DNA of 28,649 nucleotides from Volvariella volvacea V23 (GCA_000349905.1 KB722739.1:1098753-1127401); one strand, 5' to 3'; counted from the first letter of the stretch, positions 1-12,181 are shown. The notes: generated from the sequence alone by a model not told the origin. Made by a program: numbers and translations.

Positions 1-653
1 TAAGACCCCAGCCCAGCCCATCAAGGAAGTGAAGATGCCCATTGACGCAGCAAAAGTGGAGATAATAAGCTCAGTGCGATTCCCAACTCGCACGACGTCC
101 GCGTGTGTCCATACGTCGAACCAAGTTAAAAGACAAAAGACGAGAGAGACCAAGGAGTATACCGTTAACTGTAGAGTAGAATTGAGATTCGAGGTGGTAG
201 TCAGCAACGAAACCGACTCACAAGGATGTTGGCCGCTAACAGTATCCACTTGAACCTGTTCCACTTCAACTTTCGGGCTGAAACGGCAGCCTCGCCATTG
301 CCATTTTCCTTCGAAGCAAACAATCCGTCGTCGTCATCCTCATCGTCTTGACCTGGGATTCTCCCCTCACCGCCTTTGAACGCGTCAACCCCGCCTCCTT
401 GCTTAGGCAACCTTGATCCACCTGTCTTTCTCTGCCTTGCCCCGGTGTGCAGGAGCAGATTGTTGGAGAATTTTGAGGGCAGGTAGTTCACCGAGAGGGA
501 CACATTGCTTGACTCGCTTCGGAGGTGCGTTTCAGAGGTTGTTCGGCTGGACAGCCGACGACTAGCGAACGGTGCTTGGGGTTTGTCGAGAAACGGTTTA
601 GCTGTCTCCGTTTGAGTCGTAGTTGCTGAGTTGAGGCCGGAATCCGAGATCAT
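1..653 (-). CDS. Tetraspanin (basidiomycete Tsp2-like), N-terminal part, cut by window edge
   Basis: This is the N-terminal part of a four-pass membrane protein, read on the minus strand. Exon 1 (653 to 222) encodes 144 residues from the ATG at 651-653. It starts with a Ser/Thr/Arg-rich cytosolic tail, then a short acidic run, then Lys/Arg-Trp-rich residues leading into the first membrane helix (WNRFKWILLAANIL). A 53-nt intron (169-221) has a GTGAGT donor and a CTACAG acceptor. Exon 2 (168 to 1) continues in frame with LTVYSLVSLVFCLLTWFDVW, then a polar stretch containing the motif VRVGNRTELI, then a second hydrophobic segment. This order (long tail, TM1, TWFDVWTHAD loop, VGN motif, TM2) is what I recall for the Tsp2-like tetraspanins of basidiomycetes. 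The large extracellular loop with the CCG motif lies outside the window, so the family call rests on the N-terminal half only. An in-frame reading continues upstream of 653 without a better start. Confidence 0.75.
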
Positions 654-1246
654 TGGGTGTGTCGACGCTGCTTGGGATAGTGAGGAGTATGGTATCGAAG
701 AAGTAGCTGAACCGCGTCGATTATTGAGGCTAGTAAGCGTGATATAGGAGTAGACGTAGAGCGTAGAAAATGAGCGTGAATGAGTTAGTTGGTGGTTAAA
801 ATGAGCGAACAAGAGAAACTTGCTTGTCCATTTAAACGAGCGTATTGGTTGTCGGCTAAAGGAATTCAAGTTTGTCCCTGTTGAAGTCAGGCTTGGCGGA
901 GATAACCCGACCTCGCCCACCGGGCACGCTGAGCTTCTTGCTCCTCTCAGTAAGCTCTCGGCCATCATCAGGACAGAAAATGGAAGAAAGTTGGTAGAAT
1001 GTCGCTGGATTGAACAAATCGAGTTCATTCTGCTGAGTTCATGTTGCCGCCGGCATGGAAATTTCCGTGATCCCGGAGATCCTTGGCAAAGGCGCTTGGC
1101 AATCACGACATTAAAGCGGTATTATAGATTGCGTAGGTATAACAAGTGTACTACAAGTGAGTGTTTCGGCGTATCCAGCGTCGCAATTCCAGTAACATCC
1201 CAGCCGCGGAATTTATGCTGCATAGGACCCGATCAGAGATATCAAA
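654..1246. other. Intergenic: 5' side of tetraspanin, 3' side of F-box-like gene
   Basis: No convincing gene was seen. The open frames on either strand here begin at non-ATG codons or read as extensions of the tetraspanin frame without family likeness. The segment should contain the tetraspanin promoter and leader and the 3' end of the neighbouring F-box-like transcript. Confidence 0.5.
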
Positions 1247-2365
1247 TCAATGCCTAAGAGACGACTTACCACGACTTGGACTCATTGTTATTCCTCCCAA
1301 ATGGAATGCGTCAATGCAAGCTGCACTAAAGTCTGCTCCTATTAATTCCATTGCTCAGCAATAGGAGTAAGAACTAAAACACATACCAGGTGAATCCAAT
1401 GGTTCTCCAAGTGGATCCATACGAAATAGACGTTGATAAGGTCGCTTGTAGTTGGGTCCATCAACAATATCCAGCGTCAAGCTCTCCAACCCCACACTGC
1501 ATTGAAGAAGACAACGCCCAAGTTGTCTGATCTCCTCCCCACACCCTCTCACGTCCACAACCGCACTCCCGAGATTGATCTTCCAATCGTTAATCCATTG
1601 AGGAGAATAGTAATTCACATCCTCAATTGAGCAATAGCAACAGCAATATACTTTTGCCACCTCACTAGGTCGGTATAACCCATATGTTGATTGCACAACT
1701 TCAATACTGACTTCTTGTACGCTTTCTGGGATACGTAGGATATTGAGCGTGTTGAGAATCCGCGGTGTGTCCATATCCACAAATTTCAGATTGATTTCGT
1801 GAAGGAGTGGGAGATACTCGTGCTGAATGATGCTAATCAGGAATCTTCCCATCGTCTCCCTCATCATCTTCTCCGCTGCATAAACCCTACCAGCAACACA
1901 ATTATCTCCAAAGTCAGCACACTTCAAATCGTCATCACCATGCTTTAATACGTCCGTGAGGTCAAAGAGAATGGTCAATTCGAAGCATGAATCAAAATTC
2001 ATGTTCCATGCTCCACCAACCCGAACGTCGCCGTCGATCGTGATGCCAAATGCATTGAACGTATTTCGATCGAACCTGAGGCTGTCGTATAATTTGGACA
2101 AGAACACGGCGACGTACGATGGACAAGGGATGAAGATATGTCTTGATTCGCATGCTTGGGCGTAGTTACGAATTGTGGTGTTGACGAGGGGTAGAGTGGT
2201 CATCATGTTGATTCGTTCTTCTGTAGTGCAGTTCGACACCCAACCCGACCAGATAATCTCTTCGAGTATGTGAGGAGGAAGCTGGTGCTTAGAAGTAGGT
2301 TTGGTGGTAGCGCCATTAGAGGCAGAGTAAATGCGTGCAATAGAGTTGGGGTTGGAAATAGTCAT
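1247..2365 (-). CDS. F-box-like domain protein (Agaricomycete type)
   Basis: Predicted protein of about 350 residues. Near the N-terminus is an F-box-like segment (LPPHILEEIIWSGW, then ERINMMTTLPLVNTTIRNYA), followed by a block reading HIFIPCPSYVAVFLSKL. That order resembles the large, rapidly evolving F-box-like families of mushrooms. Such proteins are presumed substrate receptors of SCF ubiquitin ligases, which is an inference here. I chose the ATG at 2363-2365, just ahead of the conserved part. An in-frame ATG at 2414-2416 would add 17 hydrophobic residues. The long exon (2365 to 1387) runs into a GTATGT donor. A 66-nt intron (1321-1386) ending GTGCAG joins it in phase to a short last exon (1320 to 1247) ending in TGA. 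The last exon is the least certain part: a second splice (donor near 1268, acceptor near 1212) would end the protein a few residues earlier. Confidence 0.6.
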
Positions 2366-2861
2366 GATTGTTTTGGTCCAAGAGTATGTGAATCCGATAA
2401 AGAGGGGAAGTAGCATTTTGAGGCATTCGTAGCATTGCCATGGGTAAATACGTCCAATTTCTCCTGACGAGTAGGATGGTCGGTTTTGAAATCACAGACA
2501 TGATTCTAGGTAAGGGTATGGAGGTTGAATGATACTCAAGAGCACTCTTGCGATTCAACAAAATCTGCATTCCCCTTCATAGGAGGGCGTCAAATTAAGG
2601 GTTAAGTAACTCATGCAGTAGAATTTGTGTAGCAATAATGACATACTTAAGGTTTGTCGTTTCACTCGCCGCTTCGTCTGGGATATGTATCAACATTATC
2701 TTGTAATGTGCACTCGTCAAGGCCTCCACCAAATCAATGTAACATCCCTCACCTTGGCCACATCATCCCTTCTTACCTCAACCCCAATCCTCAAGGCATC
2801 GGGTTGAACGACCTCTGATCCATTTCCATTCCCAGTAAAATTCTCCAAAGGGTTCCTACGT
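2366..2861. other. Intergenic, upstream of F-box-like gene; possible decayed transposon sequence
   Basis: No intact gene. The minus strand holds broken open frames directly downstream of the helicase relic. One of them (around 2640-2760) reads QGEGCYIDLVEALTSAHY, which might be the further decayed 3' part of the same element, but I cannot align it with confidence. Confidence 0.35.
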
Positions 2862-3383
2862 CTACTGTATTGTGTAGGTGTGTAGTAAACGCCCAGGGAA
2901 CACAAAAATAAAAAGCAACATTGCAGGTGGAAATTGAAGATTAATGATATCAGCCAGTTTGTGGTTAGGCTCCCTCGGATCCAGGATTATGTCTGCAATG
3001 GTCCCCCAAGTGCCATTAGCCATTTCCGCCTCTGTAGAGATATTTAGTGTTACCATAGCTTGCATTCCAACAGAGAGATTGATTGTGTGTTGGAGTACAC
3101 TATTTCGCTTGGATTTGGTTCACCTCAGCAGGTGTTGGTGTCTCCTGCTGATGGGCTGACCATTCGGTTTGTAGACATCTTCTGCAGGGTAGATGAATAC
3201 ATGATTACAAGTCAACTTCATGTGCTGTCGTATGGCTTGTGCATTCCATCGCTCCCATACGCCGTGCTGTGAAGTCACCAAGATAGCATTGTTCCATGGC
3301 TCGGTGTCCCATTGTGGATTCTTGGTTGTGGAACGTGACCGTGCAGATTCGTGACAACACCAGCAAGTAAGGTCTCGAGTCAC
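2862..3383 (-). pseudogene. Relic of a PIF1-like / Helitron-associated DNA helicase (C-terminal part)
   Basis: One minus-strand frame reads through two stretches separated by a single in-frame TGA at 3120-3122. The first contains EPWNNAILVTSQHGVWERWN, then NHVFIYPAEDVY. The second contains VGMQAMVTLNISTEAEMANG, then IADIILDPREP and LQFPPAMLLF. These blocks, in this order, match the C-terminal half of the PIF1-like helicases that are abundant in agaricomycete genomes and usually tied to Helitron-type or related transposons. The upstream Walker A/B motifs and the downstream conserved block with the QGQT motif are not recognisable nearby. It has no usable start codon and further stops follow. 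It is therefore a dead fragment rather than a gene. The parent element type is inferred from family memory. Confidence 0.7.
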
Positions 3384-4272
3384 AAAACAGTGACCCGTGC
3401 TAGTTTAGTCTTCATGGCACCTGCAGCTTGCGCTCCGAGGGGGAAGCTTTCTTCCCCTCGGCATCCGATATGAGCTGCCTCCAAATCGCAAGCAGAAGAA
3501 TCAAATCACGGAAGTGCGGGATGTCGTAGATGCTGGCTTAAAATTAGCTGGATACCGTCTGTCGTGATAGCATGATACACAACACTTAGTCACCACAGTG
3601 GCCAATTTGGTGGACGAGTGTAGAAGCCTATTTTGGTAAGATGTCCCACGACGTAACAATTGCCCAGACCGCAAGGCTCCTATGTTGAACTAGCGCGCAA
3701 TGCTTGCGGTAGGAATGTCCCAAAACGCAAAGCTGAATTGGCTGGTATATCGATATTGAATTTGCCCAGACAAAAACAATGAATAATTGAGATGAAGATA
3801 AACAGCAAGTGAAACAAAAAAACGAATGACGAGCAGTTGGAGTCCAACAGGAACTAGGAGATGATAGATGTAATGAGAGTGTTACTATGCCATAGAAATG
3901 CAAGTAAGGTCCTTGTCCTTTTTGAGATGTGAATATTGAGATATGATTGAAATGTTGCAAAAGAATGTGGAGTTATACTTATCGGACAGTGTAACGAGAC
4001 AGGCGAAAAACAACAAGAACATAGCGAAACAGACAAGATATAAATATGTGAAATCAAGTATCGAACATAGGAAAACAAAGACGGACAGATATCCAGAAGA
4101 GAGATACCGAAATATTATAACACTATGCTATCCAACTGACCAAGAAAAAAGAATAAATGGATGGAAGGAATAGGTGAAGGGGAGGGAGCATGGAGGAGTT
4201 GGCAAAGGGTATCAATGAACGAGTAGAATGAAATATAAAGGATGGGCGGAGCAGAATAACCTATTGGGCTCT
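3384..4272. other. Intergenic: no gene seen; 3' flank of the giant disordered-protein gene
   Basis: The region is AT-richer than its surroundings, and short frames on both strands show no family likeness. The part nearest 4273 is expected to be 3' untranslated sequence of the large gene to the right. The part nearest 3384 may be further decayed flank of the helicase relic. Confidence 0.45.
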
Positions 4273-7200
4273 CTATGAGTGGAAACCCCGTGTACCGTTC
4301 TTGGTTAACGTAGCGACGAGCTCAGCTACAACTTCGTCCGCGTCACTTCCACCAAAGGTCAACCTAGGATTCCTTTCACGGTCGGGGGACTGTTCTTCCG
4401 GTTCGTGGGTGGCTTGCGGACGAGGCTGAATTGGCGGTAGAGACAAATTCGGCACAGGGGGTGGAGAGGGATAGTCTTGCTGCTGTGGGTATTGAATGGT
4501 GGAGGGTGATTGAGGAGGTGCAACTTCGTCGAAGTACGAATTTAAGAGCGATAATTGGTTTGGCGTCATTGACATTGAGATTGTGATATCATCCCTTGAG
4601 GGTGGGATTGGGAAGTCGGACAGACCAGACATGCGGGACATGCGAGACATGGCGGTTGAAACAGTCATGTAACTGCTTCGTGCAGGATCGGAGGGAATGA
4701 GGAGCGATTGATATCCTGTGCTGCGTGCGTCAGGTGAAGATGGGTTTGCGCTGTGTTCAGCATTGGAGCGGTTGATTGGGCGTGGTCGTCGTTGAGGAGG
4801 TGGTGGATCAGGGAGATGCTCTTCTTGCTCGGCATCAGGGCCTTGAACGAATGATCCTATAAATGAAGAACGACGGTCACCAGCTACCGCTGGAGGTGTC
4901 GCAACGGATTCAATCAGGCCCACACGGAGTAATTCTGTAGCCTCGTTAAGTATTATTCCATTGTAGCAAGGAAGAAACGTACGTGTTGCGTCTTCATCTG
5001 TGTCATCCATAAAAGATGACGCTCTTGATGAATCAACATCCTCCGGCAATCGTGCTAATGGTTGGAACACGACAGCGGGCTCGACAACAACCTCTTCATC
5101 CATTGGTGTTGGTGACTCCGTCCTTGGCACATCCCCGAATACGAACTCCATATCGCGGCCTCCAGATGAGGACATTATACTACCAGGGCCACCCAGGGGC
5201 GATTTGACATTTGGACCCCTCATGCTACTACCACCCAAGAAAATGCTCCCAAGACTGCCAAACCTGGGTGATGAAGACAATTCGCTGTTCGTCTGCTCCC
5301 GCTCGGCAGCCATCATTTCCAACTCTTCGCTGAGCTGTCTTGCCAGGCTCGTCAACCCGCTCCCTCTACGATTCACATCCCAAGGGATCCCACTCGGTGT
5401 CCGCGAGTTCCTCCTTCCAATAGGCGCCCCCGCAAGCATCATCTCGATAGCAGATATAGACTCTGACACAACGGAATCCCTAATGTCCTGAGTGAAGACA
5501 GTCGACCTGTCGGCTTCCGAAGCATAGTGACCATAATCTGCGTATGCCATGCCACCCTGCGGGACACCGTGCTGACCAGTATTATTCCGACTTCCAGGCT
5601 TATAGAATAGATCTTGGAAGTGCTCAAGATTGTCGTCTGGGCCTCCGAAAATCCTTGGTGGGGAATCATTGACCGAGGACGTGTCCGTTGTCGGTGTATG
5701 GAGTGACGTAGGTGGCTGTAATGTATCGCGCGTGTCACGCGGACTCAGGTGATCCTTCGTCCTTGGTTCCAGTGGTCGAACCCGCGGCTGGCCATCTTTC
5801 TGATCCTGAAGCTGAGAAAAAGGATAGCGCCGGTGTCGAGGGTCCAAATATGGCGGTCTCGAGGCATCATATTGGACAGGAGCACGGTAAGAATATGCTG
5901 ATTGAACGTTCCGCTGCTCTTCTTCTGGTATGAAAGCAGCCTGCTTCGTCACTTGATAAGGCTGGTCATCCATCATCCCCAATCCGCTATCCCGGTCTGT
6001 ACTCTCCCTCTTCTCATGCGCAGCAGCGGAATACAATAACTCTCCCACCCCCTTTCGGTCAACAAACCCTCCTCCAAACTCGTTTATACCGTCGAATCCA
6101 AGTCCCACTTTCCCACTGAAACTCTTATTCCCCTCAGTGACATCCGGAGTGTCGATGTATGGCGAATATTGTATATCTCTCGGCAAGACCTCTCTAACAA
6201 CTCCAGGTGCCACTTGAGTCCACATCTTCGCTGACGGGGATACGTTGCTGTCCAACCTTGGTTGATCGACAATGAACTTTGGTAGGTACGAATCCCTTTT
6301 GCTGGTAGCTAGGGCATAAGGGTGTTGCTGAGCCATAGCTTGGGGGGGTAATCGATGTCTTGCAGGGCCTTCAGGTATTGGATCATGGCTCTGGGGCCTT
6401 TGAGTGGGATGTGGTCCAACGTAATCCGAACCAACTGCTGATGGGTGTCGTTGGTGTTGGACGGAGCGGTATGTGGAGGATAGACTATGGCCGCCTTGGG
6501 CATATGGGTGTGACGGCATGCTGAGCGATTCTCTGTCTAGGAGGTCATCAGGTGGAGGTGTAGACACTGCAATACCCATCCTGGCGTCGCTAACATGTGA
6601 CGGAACAGGCGATACCGCTCCCCTAACTGCTACCACGCCCGTTGGCATTGCACGCCGACCAAATTCATCGTACTCTTGCTGCTGCTGACTAGGCTTCATC
6701 AACTCTGCCAGTCTCAAGACCTTGGCCTCGTGTCTCCTAGCCGAGCTATCCAGCGCTACACCCAACCCAGACCTCTTCCTCTCTTCTCCATCCACTAACC
6801 CACTATCGATATTCAACACGCCTCCATCATTCCTTCCTCCCAACCCACACAATGAAACCGACGATTTCGCCATGTGAATGGCAGTTTTACTCCACGAATC
6901 ATTCCTCGAGTGTTGTCTAGAATGCACAGATCCTGGTCCAGGTAGAGATGTAGTTCCCTTGGAAGATTTACTCAACGTCTTGGATAAGGAACTTGTATGA
7001 CCGTGACCATGAGACCCAACAGTCGTAGTCGCGGTTGTCGTTGCATCTTGGCTCTGACTCATCCCTCTCAACCTCGATACAGATCTTGACCTCGATCTTG
7101 ACCTCGACCTGTTCCTCGGCTTCGCTGTCGAAACAGGTATAACATCCTGATTGCCCAACAATGATCTGGCAGCCAAATAACTTAGGTTCCCTTGGTTCTT

Positions 7201-10200
7201 CAAATTCAACTCGGGCACTGGCGGTGCTTGTTCTCGTGGCCTGCGTCTTTGTCCTTGTGAAGTAAGCGACTTGGATCTTGCGCGCGAAACGGTACGTGAT
7301 AGCGAGTTTGAGAACGAGTTTGTAGCTTGAGCTTGCCATTTGCGACGTTGATCTTCAAGGAGTTGACCTTCTGCGAGAACCCTACAAACAGGAGTTAGAA
7401 AACAGAAAAACATCACGGAGTAGGATAACTTACTGAGAAAGTGAAGGCACAGGACTAGGTAACGCCAAATCGTCTTGAGCAAAGCTTCTTGGTCGAGGTG
7501 CCTTGACATCTGGAGGTCTGGATCTAGGAATAGGCTTCCCTCCACCAGCACCAGCACCAGCACCGATCACCTCACGCTCAATCCCCTCCTCGTCCACTGG
7601 CACGACGCCCTTTCCTGGCTTCACATATGCCGTATACGAGGGATTCGCAGTCACATCCACATTCACAGGGGACGAACCACCGCCCACCTCCCTCTCCTTT
7701 CCTTTCGAAGCATTCCCACCCATAACACCACCGCCATTTCTCAACTCTACCAAGCTCCTCGAATGTGCCAAAACCCTCGACGTAATACTCATCGACCTCC
7801 CCTTTGCTTTGACAGTCTCTCCTCGCCCTTCTCCACCTGCACCTGCACGTCCGTTTACTCCCACCTCATCAGGTGGTATAGGCGTCGAAGCAGGACTCAA
7901 CAGCCTCTCCGCTCCAGCACTCAACTTCCTATCTCGAGCGAGTCCATTCTCACCCGATTGCTTGATCTTCAGCCTCGGCCGAGGGAACAACAGCGCATCA
8001 CACCAGGTCTCCGCAGTCAGCCACTTATCTCCCTTCCCTCCCCATACCGTAGGACTTCGTTTCGGTTTACGCGGCGACGATTGAGCACTCGACGGTCCAT
8101 TAGGCGGCGGAGGCGGCGGTGTCCGGTCTCCCTCTCTCGTGTCATGCCCTCGTCCGTGTCCGTGGGTGTTGTTACCGTTACCGTTGAGGTCTGAATCCAT
8201 AAGACGCAGATTGGGCGTCGAAACCGAGTTCTTCAGCCCGTCCCTTCGTCCACCTGTGTGCCCATGCCCGATATCAGAGGAGAACGTAATCCGGGGTGGA
8301 GATTGTTGATTGAACCCAGGTCGGAGTGTAGTCGTTGGTGGAGCGGTCCTAGGTCCACGAGGCCCATTATCGTCATCTCCTTCATCCCCCCCTTCGCCGT
8401 TCGCGTATGCATAGGCGTAAGCATAGGGATGCGGACTTGTGCTCGATGTCAAGGACCTCAACTGAGAAGGCACAGGAGACGGCGAAGGGCTAGGGGTAGC
8501 ATTAAACCTCGGAGTAGGCGTAGGAGCATGTCTTGAAGTGGCCCTCGACCCAGACCTCGAAGTCGATCTCGACTGATTACCACCACCGTTGCCTTGATCT
8601 CCTCTCACATCATCCCCACCACCAGCTCCACGGCCCCGCCCAACCCCATACGCATGGAAAACATCCGCACTCGGACCAGGATCGGGGTGCGTATGCCTAA
8701 TCTCATCCTGCACAGTCGTACGGACAAGATACGGATGTCTCCCCCCCTCTTCCTCCTCTACCCCGTTCTCTTCGAGAACGCTATCAATGCCGTTTCTCAC
8801 AGCACCAGCGCCAAACGAGGGCTGAGAAGGACTCGTGATCAACGTCGAATAATAGGAGTCATAATACGAATCTCTGACTCTTCCGGTTCCTGATGCTGAT
8901 CCCAAATTAGAGCCCTTGATCCCATCCCCACCCGCAGCACCTCCTGCAGCAGAACCAGGACCATCAACACCGCGAGCACCCGTAGCACCAGCAGCATTGG
9001 CCTTGATAGTCCCAGTGATCGTCTCATACGCCACCAGCCCCCTCGCATAATCATAACTCATCTGCGTTAGGGTCCTCTTGTTCTCTTCATTAGCGTTGGC
9101 GTTGACGGCGGCGTTGATGTTCCCAGCTCCACCCGCACTCGCACCAGGGACAGCACCCGCACCAGCACCGGTACCGTTATTTGCACCAGGATTGGCAGCC
9201 AGCTCGCTTCCATCTTCCATAGGAGGAACAACAAAGTTTCCAAATTCATCCACATATCCAATCCTCCTTCCCCCGCTCGCATCGTTATCATCTTCATCAT
9301 CAAATCGGTTGTCGATGCTGTGATACCGCGTCTCAACATCGTCCTCTTCCTCTTCATCCTCCGCTTTCCAATTTGCTCCTTCACCACCGCCGGGGGGATG
9401 GGCATGGGCATGGGCGTTGGCATTGGCACCAACATCAACACTCCCCTTCCTCCTCCCCTTCCTCCCGAATATCCCTCCCAAAGATAACGTAACACTCCCT
9501 CCTCTACTTCTACTCCTATCCACATCCCTACTCGCATTCCGGCTCCCATGCCCAGATTCACTGCGACTGTTCGTCCTAATCGTCCACCTCCTCCTCGTGC
9601 TCCTACTCTCACTCTCACTCTGGCTCTGGCTCTGGCTCCTGTCCCGGCGCCGACTCGGACTAGGGCTAGGACTCTCGCTCGAATCCCTGCTCCACCGACT
9701 CTCGCTCCGACTATGCCCCCGACTCGGCGGCTGCTCCCTATCCACCACACCCATACCCATATCTGTAGGCGTAAGAGTCGCAACAGCCCTCCTTGCACCA
9801 CTCCGGCTCTGATTCCGACTGGGGCCTCTGCTCGAACTGGGGCTCTGAATCATACTCGGGCCCAGACTAGGACTTCTGCTCCTGCTCCGACATCTGCTCC
9901 GACTTTGGCTGCGACTCCTCCCCCTCCCGCTCAAACTGCTCAGGCTCCTCTTGATACTCAGCACCCCCATCGCAAGCTTGCTCGGACTCGCGTCTTGATT
10001 TCTATTCGCATGCTCCTGTCCTTGTCCTTGACCCTGTGCATGAGCAAGTCCACGCCCATGATCGACGACCTCCTGCTCCTCTTCAAACTCATACCCAAAC
10101 GTCCCCCTCCTCCCCTTCTTCTCCCTCTCCCCCACCTCTTTCTCATACTCCCTCCCCTTCCCCCTCCCCTTCGCACCAAACCCAAACCCAAAAATACTCG

Positions 10201-12124
10201 CAAAACTCGATCGGTTCTCCTTCTTCCCGTCAGCAGCACCGGCTAGGGACCCCATCCTCGACACACCCACCGCTCCCGACACCGGCGAGGCCATTGTAGA
10301 CGCAGACGCAGGACCAGACCCAGGTATAGGAGCAGGAGCAGGGCTCTCCCCGACACCGCCCATGTTCAGCGGGTCAAGACTGACATACGAGCGCCCCGCA
10401 AGCGAAGCCGTCGATTGTTGCTGCTGTTGCTGGTGATGCTGGTGATACTGATGATAATGCTGCGGCTGCAGAGTCGACCCAGACGATCCCGACACGGACG
10501 TCTTGATCCTGAGCGGTGTACCACCCACTCCCGATACCGTCGACGACCTCGGCTTCCCTCTCACCGTGCTATTCACCGTACTCGAGCTAGACATCGGCGT
10601 GGCAGTAGTCATAGTCATAGCATTAGGTTTCACCAACCCCGAACCAGAACCAGAACCTGGACCAGAGAACGGAAGAGGGGTGCTCCCTCCAGACGCGGTC
10701 ACATACACCGAGGTGGCTGACGACGTCCCGTACCCTCCTAACCCTTGTCCCTGTCCCTGTCCCGGCCCATACCCATACACCCCCTGCGCTTTAGCAGTCA
10801 CGAACCCCCCGGGCGTACTAACGTTCACCTGCGACCTCGACCCGATCGGCAGCTGCGAATGCACGCTTCTATAGTTTGACGTAGCAGTCGAGGTCGTGGA
10901 TAGGAACGAGCTGATGCTCATCCCGCGCCTTCGTCCCGTTATGGGCCCAGTTTGGGCATACTCTTGGGGTTGTCCATGTCCGCGGTCGTGCGCTTGTGCT
11001 TGCGTTTGACTCTGTCCTTGACCACCTCGGCTCGACAACCCTCCAAACTCATCAACATCCATAAAACTCTCATCCTCCTCCCTCTCCTCCTCCCTCCTCC
11101 CAACTCTTCCTTGCGGAGGCGGCTCATAAGGCCCATTATAGCGGATATACCACCCCTCCTCGCCTGTCCCTCCATCACTCCCACTTCCACTCCCATCGCT
11201 TGCGCTTTCATCAGAACCGCCAGCACCGCCCCTCTTCTTCTTTCTCTTCTTCTTCTTCCCCTTCTTTGATGCCTGGGGCGAGGTCTTGGGCAGCGCGGAC
11301 GCAGGCACGGTGGGCACACCGCCTATCCCCGTATCCTGTCCATGCGCGAGGTTCACAATGCTCGTGCTCCTCCCTCTCGACCTCCCTCTCTCACCATCAC
11401 TCTCATACGCATCATTCTCGCGATAAACACCCTTCCCATTCCCCGGAACAGCAGCAGATGGAGGGGCAGGGGCAAGAGTAGGGGCAGAGATAGGAGCCAC
11501 CACACTCCCCTTCCTCCCCAGACTCAACCCCAACCCGGAGCTCATCGTCCCCGATTTCAACCCTAGCCCAAGGCCCGCAATGCCGCCGCCGCCGCCGCCT
11601 CCGACATTTCTGCTCCCCAGCCCCAACGTCAGGTTCCTGGACAGCCGCGCAAAGGGCGACGTCGGCGGCGGGAGCTGTCTCGCAGGAATGGGTCCAGGAG
11701 AGATGGACGTCTGGAGGGGAGACGTGGGGATGGTTGTGTGCGTGTTGTATGACGTGGGACGGGTCGAGGGAGACGGGAGGGGTGAGAGGAGGGGCGTGTG
11801 CAGAGGTGAGATGGGGGATGGGGATGTAGGTGGGATGGGAGACGGTCTTGGTGATAGCGAGTGGTGGTAGGATGAGTTTGACCTCGGAGATGGCGTTTGA
11901 GGGGAATGTGAGCTGAACGAGTGAGGTGGTACGAGTTGAAGCTGTGGCGTCCGAGGGGGGTGTGGGCTGTGAGCAGAGGGTGGGAGAGGTGAGATGGCAG
12001 ACGGAGAGGTGGGCGATCCAGGCGGCGAGATTGTCATGATTGACGAAGTAGATGATATGTCAAGGACTTCATCGTCGAACGGCTGAGCAGGAATAGGGTT
12101 TGGACGGTGAAGCTTGGTGGCCAT
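4273..12124 (-). CDS. Giant Ser/Pro/Gly-rich, probably disordered protein of unknown function
   Basis: Two long exons (12124 to 7434, and 7381 to 4273) are joined over a 52-nt intron (7382-7433; donor GTAAGT, acceptor TTGTAG), giving about 2,599 residues, or 2,583 if the extra 48-nt intron listed separately is real. The start is the ATG at 12122-12124. Most of the chain is low complexity: a Pro/Ser-rich head, a poly-Gly run, a Lys-rich basic patch, a His/Gln run near residue 560, Arg-Ser dipeptide tracts near 730-850, and Ala-His/Ala-Asn and Ala-Tyr repeats. Several islands look conserved and non-repetitive: YDYARGLVAYETITG (about 1025), GGKGDKWLTAETWCDALLF (about 1362-1380), SFAQDDLALPSPVPSLSQVL spanning the splice (about 1545-1566), LLRVGLIESVATPP (about 2380) and the acidic C-terminus SDADEVVAELVATL. 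No enzyme domain, signal peptide or membrane segment was seen. Related fungal proteins are often labelled proteophosphoglycan-like, which is only a composition label. A scaffold or signalling role is a guess. Confidence 0.75.
4935..4982 (-). other. Candidate 48-nt in-frame intron inside the giant gene
   Basis: On the minus strand this segment begins GTACGT, contains a branch-like ACTTAAC, and ends CTACAG. Its length is a multiple of three with no stop, so an ORF caller would read through it. Unspliced, it encodes the hydrophobic, Cys-containing stretch FLPCYNGIILNEA, unlike the polar chain on both sides. Spliced, the flanks join as DEDATQLLRVGLIES. Confidence 0.65.
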
Positions 12125-12181
12125 GGTTGCTGTGTGGCAGTGGGGTATGTATAGAATAGGCTATGGAGGATACGATAACTG

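Noticed and set aside
820..1257. Plus-strand open frame of 145 codons
   Set aside because: It starts at a non-ATG codon, has no family likeness and lies opposite the tetraspanin leader.
9548..10246. Plus-strand 232-codon frame rich in Pro, Leu, Thr and Arg
   Set aside because: It is the mirror of the Arg-Ser and Ser-Glu repeats of the giant gene, as expected from codon periodicity.
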